Of a DNA stretch of 64,000 nt, positions 46,009 to 54,613 are shown one piece after another (the stretch's first letter is position 1; every line of letters starts with the position of its first letter). The stretch lies in the NCBI RefSeq assembly GCF_017744445.1, contig NZ_JAGIBH010000003.1, positions 62,001 to 126,000 on the forward strand, in the 5' to 3' direction. Source of the DNA: Caulobacter sp. Lineage in GTDB: Bacteria; Pseudomonadota; Alphaproteobacteria; Caulobacterales; Caulobacteraceae. The notes beneath the pieces are model-generated. The model did not search any database. It saw only the letters and a program-made list of their open reading frames with translations, and was not told the origin of the DNA. The position numbers and the translations under genes were made by a program.

Positions 46009-47231
46009 GGGACCAGCTCGAGGATGCGGGAGAGACCGGCGCGGGCTTCGGCGTCACGGGCGTCGACATAGGTCCGGGCGCGGGCGGCGCGGGCCTTGGC
46101 GGCTTGCGGATCGGCAAGGTCGGCGGCGATCGCGTCCCTCAGGGCCTCCGGCGAAGTCATGACCACGCCATCGGCGGCCTCGAGCCCCGCGAAGGCCGAG
46201 GTCCAGTTGTCGACGAACGGGCCGCTAATCGCCGGGCAATCGAGACGCGCGGCCTCCAGCGGATTGTGGCCGCCGATGCCCTCGACCAGGCTGCCGGCGA
46301 TGACCGAGGTCCCGGCCAGGCGGAACCACAGGCCCATCTCGCCCAGCGTGTCGGCGACGAGGATGTCGGCGGGCTCTCTCGACTGGCTGCGCAGGTTGGC
46401 CGAGAGGCCTCGGGCCTTGGCGAGTTCGACGATCGCCGGGCCGCGCTCGACGTGGCGGGGGGCCAGGATAACCGGCGGACGGTCCGGCAGGGCGGCGATG
46501 GCGTCCAGGGCGATCTCGTCCTCGCCAGGATGGGTGCTGGCGATCAGTAGCGGCGGGCGGTCGAAGCTGACGTCGCTGGCCACGGTCGGCAGCGGCGCCG
46601 CGCCGAACTTCAGGTCGGCCTCGCCGGCGACCTGGCCGCCGAGGGCCTCGAAGCGTTCGTGGGCGCGGTCGTCCTGGGCCAGGATCAGGTCGAAGCCCGA
46701 CAGCAGCTGGCGGGCGGCGTCGGGGCGTTTCTTCCAGCTGGCGAAGCTGCGGTCCGACAGCTTGGCCGAGACCAGGGCCAGGCGCGTGCCGGCGGCCTTG
46801 GCCTCCAGCAGGAGGTTGGGCCACAGCTCGCTCTCGACGAACACCGCCAGGCTGGGCTTCCAGCGGGCGATGAAGCGCCGCGCCGCGCCTGGGGCGTCGA
46901 CCGGGACGTACTGGTGGATCGCGCCGACCGGCAGGCGCTTGGCCAGCAGGGCCGCCGAGGTGGTGGTGCCGGAGGTCACCAGCACCGTGACCTCCGGTCG
47001 TTCGGCGCGCAGGCGCTCGACCAGCGGCAGGATCGACAGGCTCTCGCCGACGCTGGCGCCGTGCAGCCACACCAGCGGGCCGTCGGGGCGGACAACTTCG
47101 GCGCGGCCCAGGCGTTCGGCGATCCGCGCCGGGTCTTCCCTGCCCTTGCGGGCGCGGCCGGCCAGCACGGCAGGGGCGAGGGGTTCGAGCAGGCCTGTGG
47201 CGGCCCGGTAGAGGCCCAGGGACAGGGTCAC
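46005..47231 (-). CDS. waaA: Kdo transferase
   Basis: 408 residues, GT-B glycosyltransferase that adds Kdo to lipid IVA. N-terminal hydrophobic segment, 'GRAEVVRPDGPLVWLHGASVGESLSILPLVERL' (catalytic Glu near GASVGE), 'HQYVPVDAPGAARRFI', 'FVESELWPNLLLEAKAAG', 'STHPGEDEIALDA' and 'SLVEGIGGHNPLEAARL'. Overlaps lpxK and the CDF gene by 4 nt each. Confidence 0.93.
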   Translation of the reverse strand: MTLSLGLYRAATGLLEPLAPAVLAGRARKGREDPARIAERLGRAEVVRPDGPLVWLHGASVGESLSILPLVERLRAERPEVTVLVTSGTTTSAALLAKRLPVGAIHQYVPVDAPGAARRFIARWKPSLAVFVESELWPNLLLEAKAAGTRLALVSAKLSDRSFASWKKRPDAARQLLSGFDLILAQDDRAHERFEALGGQVAGEADLKFGAAPLPTVASDVSFDRPPLLIASTHPGEDEIALDAIAALPDRPPVILAPRHVERGPAIVELAKARGLSANLRSQSREPADILVADTLGEMGLWFRLAGTSVIAGSLVEGIGGHNPLEAARLDCPAISGPFVDNWTSAFAGLEAADGVVMTSPEALRDAIAADLADPQAAKARAARARTYVDARDAEARAGLSRILELVP

Positions 47232-48235
47232 ACCACGCCTTCAGGGGCCAGCGAGCAGTTGTGCGCGCCGCTGGTGCTCTCGACCTGGATAGTCACGTGG
47301 CCGATCTTGAAGCGGCTGGCCAGCTCGGCGCAGGCGTCGTGCAGGAACTGGTCGTGATCCCCGTCCAGCGGACGGACAACGTGAGCGGTTAGCGCCGTCT
47401 CGGTGGTGCTCATGGCCCAGATGTGCAGGTCGTGGACCTCGCTGACGCCCGGGCGGCCGGCCAGCCATTCGCGCACCTTGCCCGGGTCGATGCCGCGCGG
47501 AGCGGCGTCCAGGGCCATGTCCAGCGAATCGCGCAGCAGGCCCCAGGTGCCCAGCACGATGACCACGACGATGGCCAGGCTGACCACAGGGTCGATCCAC
47601 AGCCAGTTGGTCAGGCCCATGGCCAGGGCCGCGACCACCACGCCGGCCGAGACGGCGGCGTCGGCGGCCATGTGCAGGAAAGCCCCGCGAACGTTCAGGT
47701 CGTCCTCGGCGCCCTTCATGAACATCAGGGCCGTGGCGGTGTTGATGGCGATGCCGATGGCGGCGACGATCATCACCGGACCGGTCTGGACGGGCTCGGG
47801 CGCGCCGAAGCGGCGGACGGCCTCCCAGGCGATGGCGCCGACGGCCAGCAGCAGCAGGGCGGCATTGGCCAGCGAGGCCAGGATGGTGCCCTTGCGCAGG
47901 CCATAGGTGCGGCGGGCGCTGGGGGCGCGCTTGGCCAGCACGGCCGCGCCCCAGGCCAGCAGCAGGCCCAGAACGTCCGACAGGTTGTGGCCGGCGTCGG
48001 CTAGCAGGGCTAGCGAATGGGTGATCAGGCCCGCGCCGGCCTCGACCAGCACGAAGCCCAGGTTCAGCGCCACCCCGATCGCGAAGGCGCGGCCAAAGTC
48101 CTTGGGCGCGTGATGGTGATGGCCGCCGGGACCGTGGCTATGTCCGTGGTGGTGATGGCCGTGACCATGCGCGTGGTCATGATCGTGGTGATCATGGTCA
48201 TGCTTGTGGTCGTGTCCGTGAGCGTCGTGAGCCAT
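47228..48235 (-). CDS. Cation diffusion facilitator, zinc-type, with His-rich N-terminus
   Basis: 335 residues. Residues 1-45 are almost only His, Asp, Gly and Lys (a metal-buffering tail). Six transmembrane helices follow with metal site 'SLALLADAGHNLSDVLGLLLAWGA' (HxxxD) and 'GAFLHMAADAAVSAGVV' (HxxxD), and the cytoplasmic metallochaperone-like domain 'VSEVHDLHIWAMSTTETALTAHVV'. It exports Zn2+ or similar ions. It overlaps waaA by 4 nt, an odd neighbour in a lipid A operon. The 5' codons (about 48110-48225) are a low-complexity run. Confidence 0.9.
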   Translation of the reverse strand: MAHDAHGHDHKHDHDHHDHDHAHGHGHHHHGHSHGPGGHHHHAPKDFGRAFAIGVALNLGFVLVEAGAGLITHSLALLADAGHNLSDVLGLLLAWGAAVLAKRAPSARRTYGLRKGTILASLANAALLLLAVGAIAWEAVRRFGAPEPVQTGPVMIVAAIGIAINTATALMFMKGAEDDLNVRGAFLHMAADAAVSAGVVVAALAMGLTNWLWIDPVVSLAIVVVIVLGTWGLLRDSLDMALDAAPRGIDPGKVREWLAGRPGVSEVHDLHIWAMSTTETALTAHVVRPLDGDHDQFLHDACAELASRFKIGHVTIQVESTSGAHNCSLAPEGVV

Positions 48236-48266
48236 GGGCCCTACATCCCACCAAGGGCGGGCCGGA

Positions 48267-48968
48267 TCAATCTTCCACCAGCTGTTCGGCTCGGCGGGTG
48301 ACGGCCGAGAGGCGGTCGGCCCACTCTTCCGCCAGCTGGTCGGGGTCCTCGCCGCGGCCAGCCCCGGTCGGACCGTCCCAGACCATGGCGGCCTTGGCGA
48401 AGGGCAGGGGCACCATGGTGTTGTCCCACGAGCCCAGGCGGATGCAGGGCTTGGCGGCCAGGCCGACGAAGATCACCGGCGCGCTGGTGACACGGGCCAG
48501 GGAGGGTGTGCCCTTCTCCATGTGCTCGGCCGGGCCGCGCGGACCGTCGGGGGTGATGGCCACGCCGCCGCCGTCCTTGACCCACTTGACCATGTCGCGG
48601 AAGGCCTGCTCGCCGTGCTTGTTCTTGGCCAGGTCCGTCTTCTTGGCCGACGAGCCGCGGATGGCCGGGAAGCCCAGCTTCTCGACAGTGCGGGCGATGA
48701 ACTCGCCGTCGTTGGAGCGCGAGATCAGGGCGCGCATGTCCTGGCGGCGGGCCAGATCCTGCGGCCAGCTGAGCGGCGACATCGGGATGCGCGAGTGCCA
48801 GAAGCACAGGATCGCGCCGGCGCCGGTCTCGCGGCCTTGCTTCCAGACCTCTTCGGCCTGCTCGGCGCCTTCGACGGTCATGCGCAGGGTGCGGAACACC
48901 AGCTTGGAATAGCCGGCGAAGATCGAGGACAGTAGCCAGATCACGAACGGTGAACGCAGGGGTCTCAA
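48267..48968 (-). CDS. DUF374-type lysophospholipid acyltransferase family protein
   Basis: 233 residues. 'ILCFWHSRIPMSPLSWP' carries the acyltransferase H-x-R variant, 'FPAIRGSSAKKTDLAKNKHGEQAFRDMVKWV' the glycerol-phosphate-binding block, and 'GVAITPDGPRGPAEHMEKGTPSLARVT' the third block. N-terminal hydrophobic anchor. DUF374 genes usually sit beside waaA in alphaproteobacteria, as here, and are thought to act on lipid A or its precursors. Overlaps the exporter gene by 4 nt. Confidence 0.85.
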   Translation of the reverse strand: MRPLRSPFVIWLLSSIFAGYSKLVFRTLRMTVEGAEQAEEVWKQGRETGAGAILCFWHSRIPMSPLSWPQDLARRQDMRALISRSNDGEFIARTVEKLGFPAIRGSSAKKTDLAKNKHGEQAFRDMVKWVKDGGGVAITPDGPRGPAEHMEKGTPSLARVTSAPVIFVGLAAKPCIRLGSWDNTMVPLPFAKAAMVWDGPTGAGRGEDPDQLAEEWADRLSAVTRRAEQLVED

Positions 48969-50794
48969 GCTTGCGACTCCGGTACGTGATCCAGGTCCTG
49001 GGCCTTGGCGAGGCGCGCATAGAGGCCGCCGGCGCGGACCAGCTCTGCGTGGGTCCCAGTCTCGACGACGCGGCCCTTGTCGATGACGTAGATGCGGTCG
49101 GCGTTCTTCACGGTCGACAGGCGGTGGGCGATCAGGATCGTCGTCCGGCCGGCCATCAGCCGCTCCAGGGCCGCCTGGACCTGGGCCTCGCTCTCGGTGT
49201 CCAGGGCGCTGGTGGCCTCGTCCAGCAGCAGGATCGGGGCGTCCTTGAGGAAGGCGCGGGCGATGGCGATGCGCTGGCGTTGGCCGCCAGACAGGCGCGC
49301 GCCGGCCTCGCCGACGGGGGTGTCGTAGCCCTCGGGCAGGTCCAGGATGAAGTCGTGGGCGGCGGCCTGGCGGGCGGCGGCCTCGATCTCCAGCTGGCTG
49401 GCGCCGGGGCGGGCATAGGCGATGTTGGCGCGGATGCTGTCGTCGAACAGGAACGGCTCCTGGGTGACCAGGGCGATGCGGTCGCGCAAGCTGGCCAGGG
49501 TCACCGACCGCACGTCGTGGCCGTCGATGGTCACCGCCCCGCCATTCACGTCATAGAAGCGCGGGATCAGGTTCAGGATCGAGCTCTTGCCGCCGCCCGA
49601 CGGGCCGACCAGGGCGACGGTCTCGCCCTTGCGGGCGGTCAGCGAGACGTCCGACAGGGCCGGGATCGCGGTCCCGTACGAGAAGGTGACGTTGGTGAGG
49701 GCGATGGCGCTGTCGCCGGCCGGCAGGGCCTTGGCGTCGGCGGGATCGACAATGGCGGGGGCGACGTCCAGGGCCTCGAACAGGCGGCGGGCGGCGGTCA
49801 GACCCTCGGCGAAGACGGTCTGCAGGTTGGCGACCTGGCGCAGGGACTGGGCGGCGATGCCCAGCAGGATCACGAACTTCAGGAAACCGCCGGAGGTGAT
49901 CGGCGGCAGGGTCAGCGGGCCGACGACCAGCGTCCCGGTAATCGCCCGCCAGCCCGCATAGGCGAACACGGCGGCGATCACGAGCTGCGAGAAGAGTTCG
50001 GTGGCCGGGGCGGCCATGGCGCGGGCGTTGCTGCCCTTGATCAAGTGGCGCTGGCGGCGCTCGACCACGGCGGCCACGCGGCCTTCCTCATAGGCCTCGC
50101 GGTTCTCCATCTTGACGATCTTGACCCCGTCCAGGCTCTCCATGATCGCCGTCGAGAGGTTGGAGGTCTCGCCCATGGCACCCTTGGCGGCCTTGGTCGT
50201 GCGCTTGGAGAAGTGGCGGATCACGCCATTGACGCCCGGCACGATGACCAGCACGCCGGCCGCCAGGATCGGATCGCTGGTCAGCAGAGCCCACAGGGTG
50301 ATGACGACCGTCAGGCCCTCGCGGACATAGTTGATCACGCCGGTGGTCGCCGCTTCGCGGATCAGGCCGGCGTCGTAGAGCACCGAGGCCACGTAGGAGC
50401 CCGAGTGGGCGCCGCGCAGGCGGGCGAGATCCGCGCGGATCAGGCGGCCGAACAGGCGGGTCTGCATGTCGCCGACGACGCCGTTGCCGATGCGGTTGAT
50501 CAGGCTGGCCTGGGTGACCTGGAAGACGCTCCGCGCTACGGCCAGGGCGGCAATGGTCAGGGGGACCCAGATCAGCGCGCCGGGCTGGGGATGGGCGATC
50601 AGCTTGTCGACGGCCGGCTCGACATATTCGCCCAGCATCACCGTCAGGCGGGCGACGATCACCGCGCTGATCATCGAGACCAGGAAGCCCTTCCAGCGGG
50701 GCTTCAGGAACTCGCGCCACATCCGGGCCATCAGGGCGCGGTTCGAGGGCTGGCTGTCCGGCGAGGTCATGCGGGAGGGGTCGGATTTCAACAC
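48965..50794 (-). CDS. ABC exporter, MsbA-like (lipid A flippase candidate)
   Basis: 609 residues: six-helix transmembrane domain (about 25-325), then the ATPase with '[23 protein letters not shown]' (Walker A), '[19 protein letters not shown]' (Q-loop), '[42 protein letters not shown]' (signature and Walker B) and 'LIAHRLSTV'. A half-transporter working as a homodimer. Its place at the head of DUF374-CDF-waaA-lpxK supports lipid A-core export, hence MsbA. The start could be GTG 50794 or ATG 50770; neither has a strong ribosome-binding site. Only 48 bp separate it from the divergent phosphatase gene. Confidence 0.88.
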   Translation of the reverse strand: MLKSDPSRMTSPDSQPSNRALMARMWREFLKPRWKGFLVSMISAVIVARLTVMLGEYVEPAVDKLIAHPQPGALIWVPLTIAALAVARSVFQVTQASLINRIGNGVVGDMQTRLFGRLIRADLARLRGAHSGSYVASVLYDAGLIREAATTGVINYVREGLTVVITLWALLTSDPILAAGVLVIVPGVNGVIRHFSKRTTKAAKGAMGETSNLSTAIMESLDGVKIVKMENREAYEEGRVAAVVERRQRHLIKGSNARAMAAPATELFSQLVIAAVFAYAGWRAITGTLVVGPLTLPPITSGGFLKFVILLGIAAQSLRQVANLQTVFAEGLTAARRLFEALDVAPAIVDPADAKALPAGDSAIALTNVTFSYGTAIPALSDVSLTARKGETVALVGPSGGGKSSILNLIPRFYDVNGGAVTIDGHDVRSVTLASLRDRIALVTQEPFLFDDSIRANIAYARPGASQLEIEAAARQAAAHDFILDLPEGYDTPVGEAGARLSGGQRQRIAIARAFLKDAPILLLDEATSALDTESEAQVQAALERLMAGRTTILIAHRLSTVKNADRIYVIDKGRVVETGTHAELVRAGGLYARLAKAQDLDHVPESQA

Positions 50795-50842
50795 GGTGCT
50801 GTCAAGGACGTGGCGGACGCACTCGCCCGTAAAAGCGACGCC

Positions 50843-51580
50843 ATGAGGGCGGGTTTTGCCTTTCGGGGCGCTTGCCCCTACTTAGTCGCGGAATTTCCGA
50901 AGGATCGCGTCCTCTTGGCCAAGTTCGACCTCGTCACGCCCTGGGGCCGGTTCAAGACCTATCTCCACTATCTGTGGAACGACCACGCCTATCTGCGGCT
51001 GGGCTTTTCGAACGCCCACTGGATCAGCCCCGAGATGGTCCGCGCCAACCAGCCCTGGCCGTTCCAGCTGGCCTGGTGGAAGAAGCGCGGCATCAAGACG
51101 ATCGTGAACCTGCGCGGCGGCTTCGATGGCAGCTTCTACGCGCTGGAGAAGGACGCCTGCGAGCGTCTGGGCCTGAACTTCGTCGACTTCACCATCACCT
51201 CGCGCGAGGTCCCGATCCGCGAGCGGGTGCGGGGGGCCAAGGAGCTGTTCGAGACGATCGAATATCCAGCCCTGATGCACTGCAAGTCGGGCGCGGACCG
51301 GGCGGGGATCATGAGTGTGTTCTACGCCCACTACCGTCTGGGCCTGCCGATCCGCGAGGCGGTGGAGCAGCTGTCGCCGCGCTACCTGCACATCAAGCAC
51401 GGCAACACCGGCGTGCTGGACTACGTGTTCGAGCAATATCTGGAAGTCGGCGAACCCAAGGGGCTGACGTTCAGCGAGTGGGTCGAAAGCGACGACTACA
51501 ATCCCGTCGAGATGAAGAAGACCTTCCGGGCGAACATGCTGGGGAAGGTGCTGACGGATAAGATTTTGAGAAGAGAGTAA
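50843..51580 (+). CDS. Tyrosine/dual-specificity phosphatase-like protein
   Basis: 245 residues. The active-site loop is H146-C147-K-S-G-A-D-R153-A-G, the CX5R signature of cysteine phosphatases, after 'LGLNFVDFTITSREVPIRERVRGAKELFE', where the general acid Asp may be D115. N-terminal 60 residues (WGRFKTYLHYLWNDHAYLRLGFSNAHWI) form an unusual aromatic-rich extension. Divergent from the MsbA-like exporter and near lipid A genes, so an envelope lipid substrate is possible; C. crescentus has an essential phosphatase CtpA of this type, but I cannot say if this is its orthologue. Start ATG 50843 lacks a clear ribosome-binding site. Confidence 0.8.
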   Translation: MRAGFAFRGACPYLVAEFPKDRVLLAKFDLVTPWGRFKTYLHYLWNDHAYLRLGFSNAHWISPEMVRANQPWPFQLAWWKKRGIKTIVNLRGGFDGSFYALEKDACERLGLNFVDFTITSREVPIRERVRGAKELFETIEYPALMHCKSGADRAGIMSVFYAHYRLGLPIREAVEQLSPRYLHIKHGNTGVLDYVFEQYLEVGEPKGLTFSEWVESDDYNPVEMKKTFRANMLGKVLTDKILRRE

Positions 51581-51586
51581 GGAGGG

Positions 51587-51701
51587 ACTTGCCCCCTCCG
51601 CGCTTCGCGCTCCTCCCCCGGAGGGGGAAGAAGGATCGTGGCGCACCTTCCGCCCCCTCCGGGGGCGGACGACCTGCGCAGCAGGTCAGGTGGGGGCCAG
51701 T
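51587..51701 (-). repeat. Two-hairpin intergenic repeat, copy E
   Basis: 115 bp in copy B orientation. Variable stems GACCTGC/GCAGGTC and GCGC-ttc-GCGC. One end reads ACTTGCCCCC and the other GGGGGCCAGT, mixing the two end types. It lies between the convergent phosphatase and DUF4170 genes. Confidence 0.85.
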
Positions 51702-51721
51702 GACCCGGCCCCCTTCAACCC

Positions 51722-51949
51722 TTAGCCCTCGCTCGACGGATCCAGCAGCTTGTGCGCGTGGATGATGAAATACCGCGCGTGCGCGTTGTCCACCGTCGCC
51801 TGGGCCTTGGCCTTCCAGGCCTTGTGGGCGTCTTCGTAGCTGGGATAGGCGCCGACGAACTCGACCTTGCTCAGGTCGCGGAATTCAATGCCGGCGACAT
51901 CCTTCAGTTCGCCACCGACCACGATATGAAGAAGCTGCTTATCGACCAT
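51722..51949 (-). CDS. DUF4170 family protein
   Basis: 75 residues: MVDKQLLHIVVGGELKDVAG start, then 'EFVGAYPSYEDAHKAWKAKAQATVDNAHARYFIIHAHKLLDP', the whole-length signature of DUF4170, a small alphaproteobacterial family always near cysQ-like and waaA genes; the role is unknown. The start at 51949 is preferred over 51958 because AGGAA then has normal spacing. Confidence 0.85.
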   Translation of the reverse strand: MVDKQLLHIVVGGELKDVAGIEFRDLSKVEFVGAYPSYEDAHKAWKAKAQATVDNAHARYFIIHAHKLLDPSSEG

Positions 51950-51978
51950 TTGGAGCATGTTCCTGCGAGGAATTATGT

Positions 51979-52758
51979 TTATGGCAGCTCGATATGCCCG
52001 ACGCGTGACAGGATCAATGGGGCCAGCGCCTTATTGGCGCAAACCAGGCTCGGAACCAGCGGAACGGGGCGATTATAGGCGAAATCGCGGCCTTTGTGGT
52101 CGCTGAGCCAGGCGCCGGCGCGGCGGCAGATCAGGTCGGCGGCGGCCAGGTCCCACTCGCTTTTGGGCGACAGGGCGATAGCGGCGTCGAAGGTCCCGGC
52201 CGCGACCAGGCACATGCGATAGGCGATGGAGTTGCGGCTCTCGATGCGCATCTCGGGCCAGGGCTCGCGCCAGGCCGGGTGGGCGAACATCTTGGCGTCG
52301 CCCAGCATGGCCGCGCCGAAAAGCTCGGCCGTGGCGCTGGGTGCGATCGGCTGGCCGTTCAGCGTGGCCGGACCGTCGACCGTGGCGGCGTAGGTCTCGT
52401 TGAGCGCCGGGGCATGGACGACGCCGGCGATCGGCTGGCCGTTCTCGACCACGGCGATCGAGACCGCGAACCACGGCTTGTTCTTCATGAAGGCCACGGT
52501 GCCGTCGATCGGGTCGACCACGAACTGGCGGCGCGTGGTCAGGCGGGCCGGATCGTCGGCGGTCTCTTCCGAAAGCCAACCATAGTCGGGACGCTCGGCG
52601 GTCAGCTGCGTCTTCAGCAGGGTGTCGACGGCCAGGTCGGCGTCGGTGACCGGCGAGCCGCCCTCTTTGGACCAGATCTTCAAACCTTCTTCGCGCGCAG
52701 CGAGCGCCAGCTCGCCGGCTTCCTGGGCGGCTTGAAGGATCAGGTCCAGGTCGTTCAT
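51979..52758 (-). CDS. Inositol monophosphatase-family phosphatase (CysQ-like)
   Basis: 259 residues. Metal motifs 'WLSEET' (Glu-Glu), 'VVDPIDGTVAFMKNKPWFAVSIAVVENG' (DPIDGT) and 'SEWDLAAADLICRRAGAWLSD' (WDxAA). Substrate may be 3'-phosphoadenosine 5'-phosphate (CysQ) or inositol/other sugar phosphates; family alone does not decide. It overlaps pmbA by 4 nt and precedes DUF4170 by 29 nt, a cluster conserved in alphaproteobacteria. Confidence 0.85.
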   Translation of the reverse strand: MNDLDLILQAAQEAGELALAAREEGLKIWSKEGGSPVTDADLAVDTLLKTQLTAERPDYGWLSEETADDPARLTTRRQFVVDPIDGTVAFMKNKPWFAVSIAVVENGQPIAGVVHAPALNETYAATVDGPATLNGQPIAPSATAELFGAAMLGDAKMFAHPAWREPWPEMRIESRNSIAYRMCLVAAGTFDAAIALSPKSEWDLAAADLICRRAGAWLSDHKGRDFAYNRPVPLVPSLVCANKALAPLILSRVGHIELP

Positions 52759-54086
52759 TTGCCCGCGATCGCCAGGGCGTCGACCAGGATCGACGGACTG
52801 TTGCTGGCGCCCCGGAATTCGAGGTCAGAGCCGGGGACCAGGCGGGCGTAGATGTCGATCAGGTTGCCGGCCACGGTGATCTCGGTGACCGGGCCGGTGC
52901 TCTCGCCATTCTCGAACCAGACGCCCGAGCAGCCCACCGACCAGTCGCCGGTATTGCCGTTCAGCGAGGGGCCGAACATCGAGGTGACCAAGAGGCCCGT
53001 GCCGGCGTCCTTCATCAGGCCCGCTAGGTCCTGGGCGCCCGGCTGGAGCGTCAGGTTGTGGGTCGAGACGCCCGAGGGACCCGCCAGGCCGCGCGAGGCG
53101 TGGCCGGTGGTCACCAGGCCCAGCTGCTTGGCCGAGCTGGTGTTCAAGAGCCAGGTGGTCAGCACGCCATCGTCGATCAGGCTGCGCACGTGGGTGGCCA
53201 CGCCCTCGTCGTCGAACGGCGCCGAGCCCAGGCCGCGTACGCGATGCGGGTCCTCGGTCAGGTTGACGCCCTTGGCGAAGATCTGCTGGCCCAGCTTGTC
53301 CTTCAGGAACGAGGTGCCGCGCGCGATCGACGGGCCCGAGATCGCGCCCAGCAGCGGGCCGATCAGGCTCATGGCCAGGCGGTTCTCGAAGATCACCGGG
53401 GCGGTGGTCGAGGCGATCTTGCGCGGGTTCAGGCGCGCCACCGCCTGGCGGCCGGCCTCCATGCCGATGTCGCCGGCGGCCGGCAGATCGCCGAAGTGGC
53501 GGGTCGAGCGGCCTTCGCCGCCGCGTTCCATGCCCGCGCCCTCGCCGGCGATGGCCGAGGCCGAGATCGAGTGGCCGGTGGCCGCGTGTGTGCCGTGGAA
53601 GCCGGCGGTGGTGACCAGCGCCCACTTCGACGAGGACCAGGTGGCCGAGCCGCCGTCGGAATTGGTCACGCCCTGGACCTCGCGGGCGTGCGCCTCGGCG
53701 ATCCGGGCCTGGGTCTCCAGCGTCTCGGCGTTCGGCTCGTAGGCGTCGATCAGGTCGAGCTCGGGATAGGGGCCCTTGGCCAGGCGGTCGTGCTGGGCCA
53801 GGCTGGCGTAAGGATCTTCCGGGGCCAGGCGGGCCATGGCCACGGCGCGCTCGATCAGCTTGGCGCGGGCCTCGGCCGAGATGTCGGAGCCGGAGACGGT
53901 GGCGCTGCGCTGACCGATGAAGACGCGCAGGCCCAGATCGCGGGCCTCCTCGCGCTCGACTTCTTCCAGCTCGCCCAGGCGAACCGAGACGGAAAGGGAT
54001 TGGCGCTCGGCGAAGACAGCCTCGGCGGCGTCCGCCCCGGCCTTGCGCGCGGCGGCGACCACGTCATGCAGCAGATTATCGTCCAT
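52755..54086 (-). CDS. pmbA: TldE/PmbA subunit of the TldD/TldE metalloprotease
   Basis: 443 residues. 'RQSLSVSVRLGELEEVEREEARDLGLRVFIGQRSATVSGSD' N-terminal domain, and C-terminal blocks 'GIGMEAGRQAVARLNPRKIAS', 'FDDEGVATHVRSLIDDGVLTTWLLNTSSAKQLG' and 'GDWSVGCSGVWFENGE'. TldE lacks the zinc site of TldD and pairs with it to degrade unfolded or modified peptides. tldD is not in the window. Confidence 0.93.
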   Translation of the reverse strand: MDDNLLHDVVAAARKAGADAAEAVFAERQSLSVSVRLGELEEVEREEARDLGLRVFIGQRSATVSGSDISAEARAKLIERAVAMARLAPEDPYASLAQHDRLAKGPYPELDLIDAYEPNAETLETQARIAEAHAREVQGVTNSDGGSATWSSSKWALVTTAGFHGTHAATGHSISASAIAGEGAGMERGGEGRSTRHFGDLPAAGDIGMEAGRQAVARLNPRKIASTTAPVIFENRLAMSLIGPLLGAISGPSIARGTSFLKDKLGQQIFAKGVNLTEDPHRVRGLGSAPFDDEGVATHVRSLIDDGVLTTWLLNTSSAKQLGLVTTGHASRGLAGPSGVSTHNLTLQPGAQDLAGLMKDAGTGLLVTSMFGPSLNGNTGDWSVGCSGVWFENGESTGPVTEITVAGNLIDIYARLVPGSDLEFRGASNSPSILVDALAIAGK

Positions 54087-54124
54087 GCCGTCTTATGGAC
54101 GACGCTCCCCCGCAGGGGCAAGCG

Positions 54125-54526
54125 CTACCCGATGGCCGAGAGCAGCAGCGCCACGCCCGCGAAGATGTAGGCGAGCCAGGTGGCGACCATGCCGATGGAG
54201 CGCCCGATCGACGCGCCGCCGTTGGTGGACAGGCCAAACGCATGGATGGCGCGGCCGGCGAACAGCACGAAGCCGACGACATGGACGGTCAGCGGCGAGG
54301 CGCCGGCCACAGCCAGTACGGCCAGCGACGCCACGCCCGTCGGGACATATTCGGTGGCGTTGCCGAAGGCGCGGATGGCGCGGGCCAGCTCCGGGATGCC
54401 TTCGTCACCCAGCGCCACCTTGTGCTTCTGGCGCAGGCGCACGACCAGCAGCGACAGGATCAGCAGCAGGAAAAGGTGCAGGCCGGCCCAAAGCGCGGCC
54501 GCGTGACCCGAAGCAATCGTATCCAT
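54125..54526 (-). CDS. MAPEG-family membrane protein
   Basis: 133 residues with four transmembrane helices. 'HKVALGDEGIPELARAIRAFGNATEYVPTGVASLAVL' is the MAPEG signature (R-A-F-x-N-x-x-E-Y-x-P). Members conjugate glutathione or have unknown roles. ATG 54526 (AGGG about 9 nt upstream) is chosen over a TTG three codons earlier. 38 nt separate it from pmbA. Confidence 0.85.
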   Translation of the reverse strand: MDTIASGHAAALWAGLHLFLLLILSLLVVRLRQKHKVALGDEGIPELARAIRAFGNATEYVPTGVASLAVLAVAGASPLTVHVVGFVLFAGRAIHAFGLSTNGGASIGRSIGMVATWLAYIFAGVALLLSAIG

Positions 54527-54613
54527 CAAACTCAAACCCTAGCACGCCGCCCGCCCCCGAGCGTGGCCGCTATATGAGACTTTCCGGGGACGGTCGGCAA
54601 GCCGACCCGCCTT

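Noticed and set aside
48950..51580. An 876-codon + strand frame covering the ABC exporter region and the phosphatase
   Set aside because: Only the last 245 codons match a protein family. The rest is antisense to the exporter, so the phosphatase start was placed at 50843.
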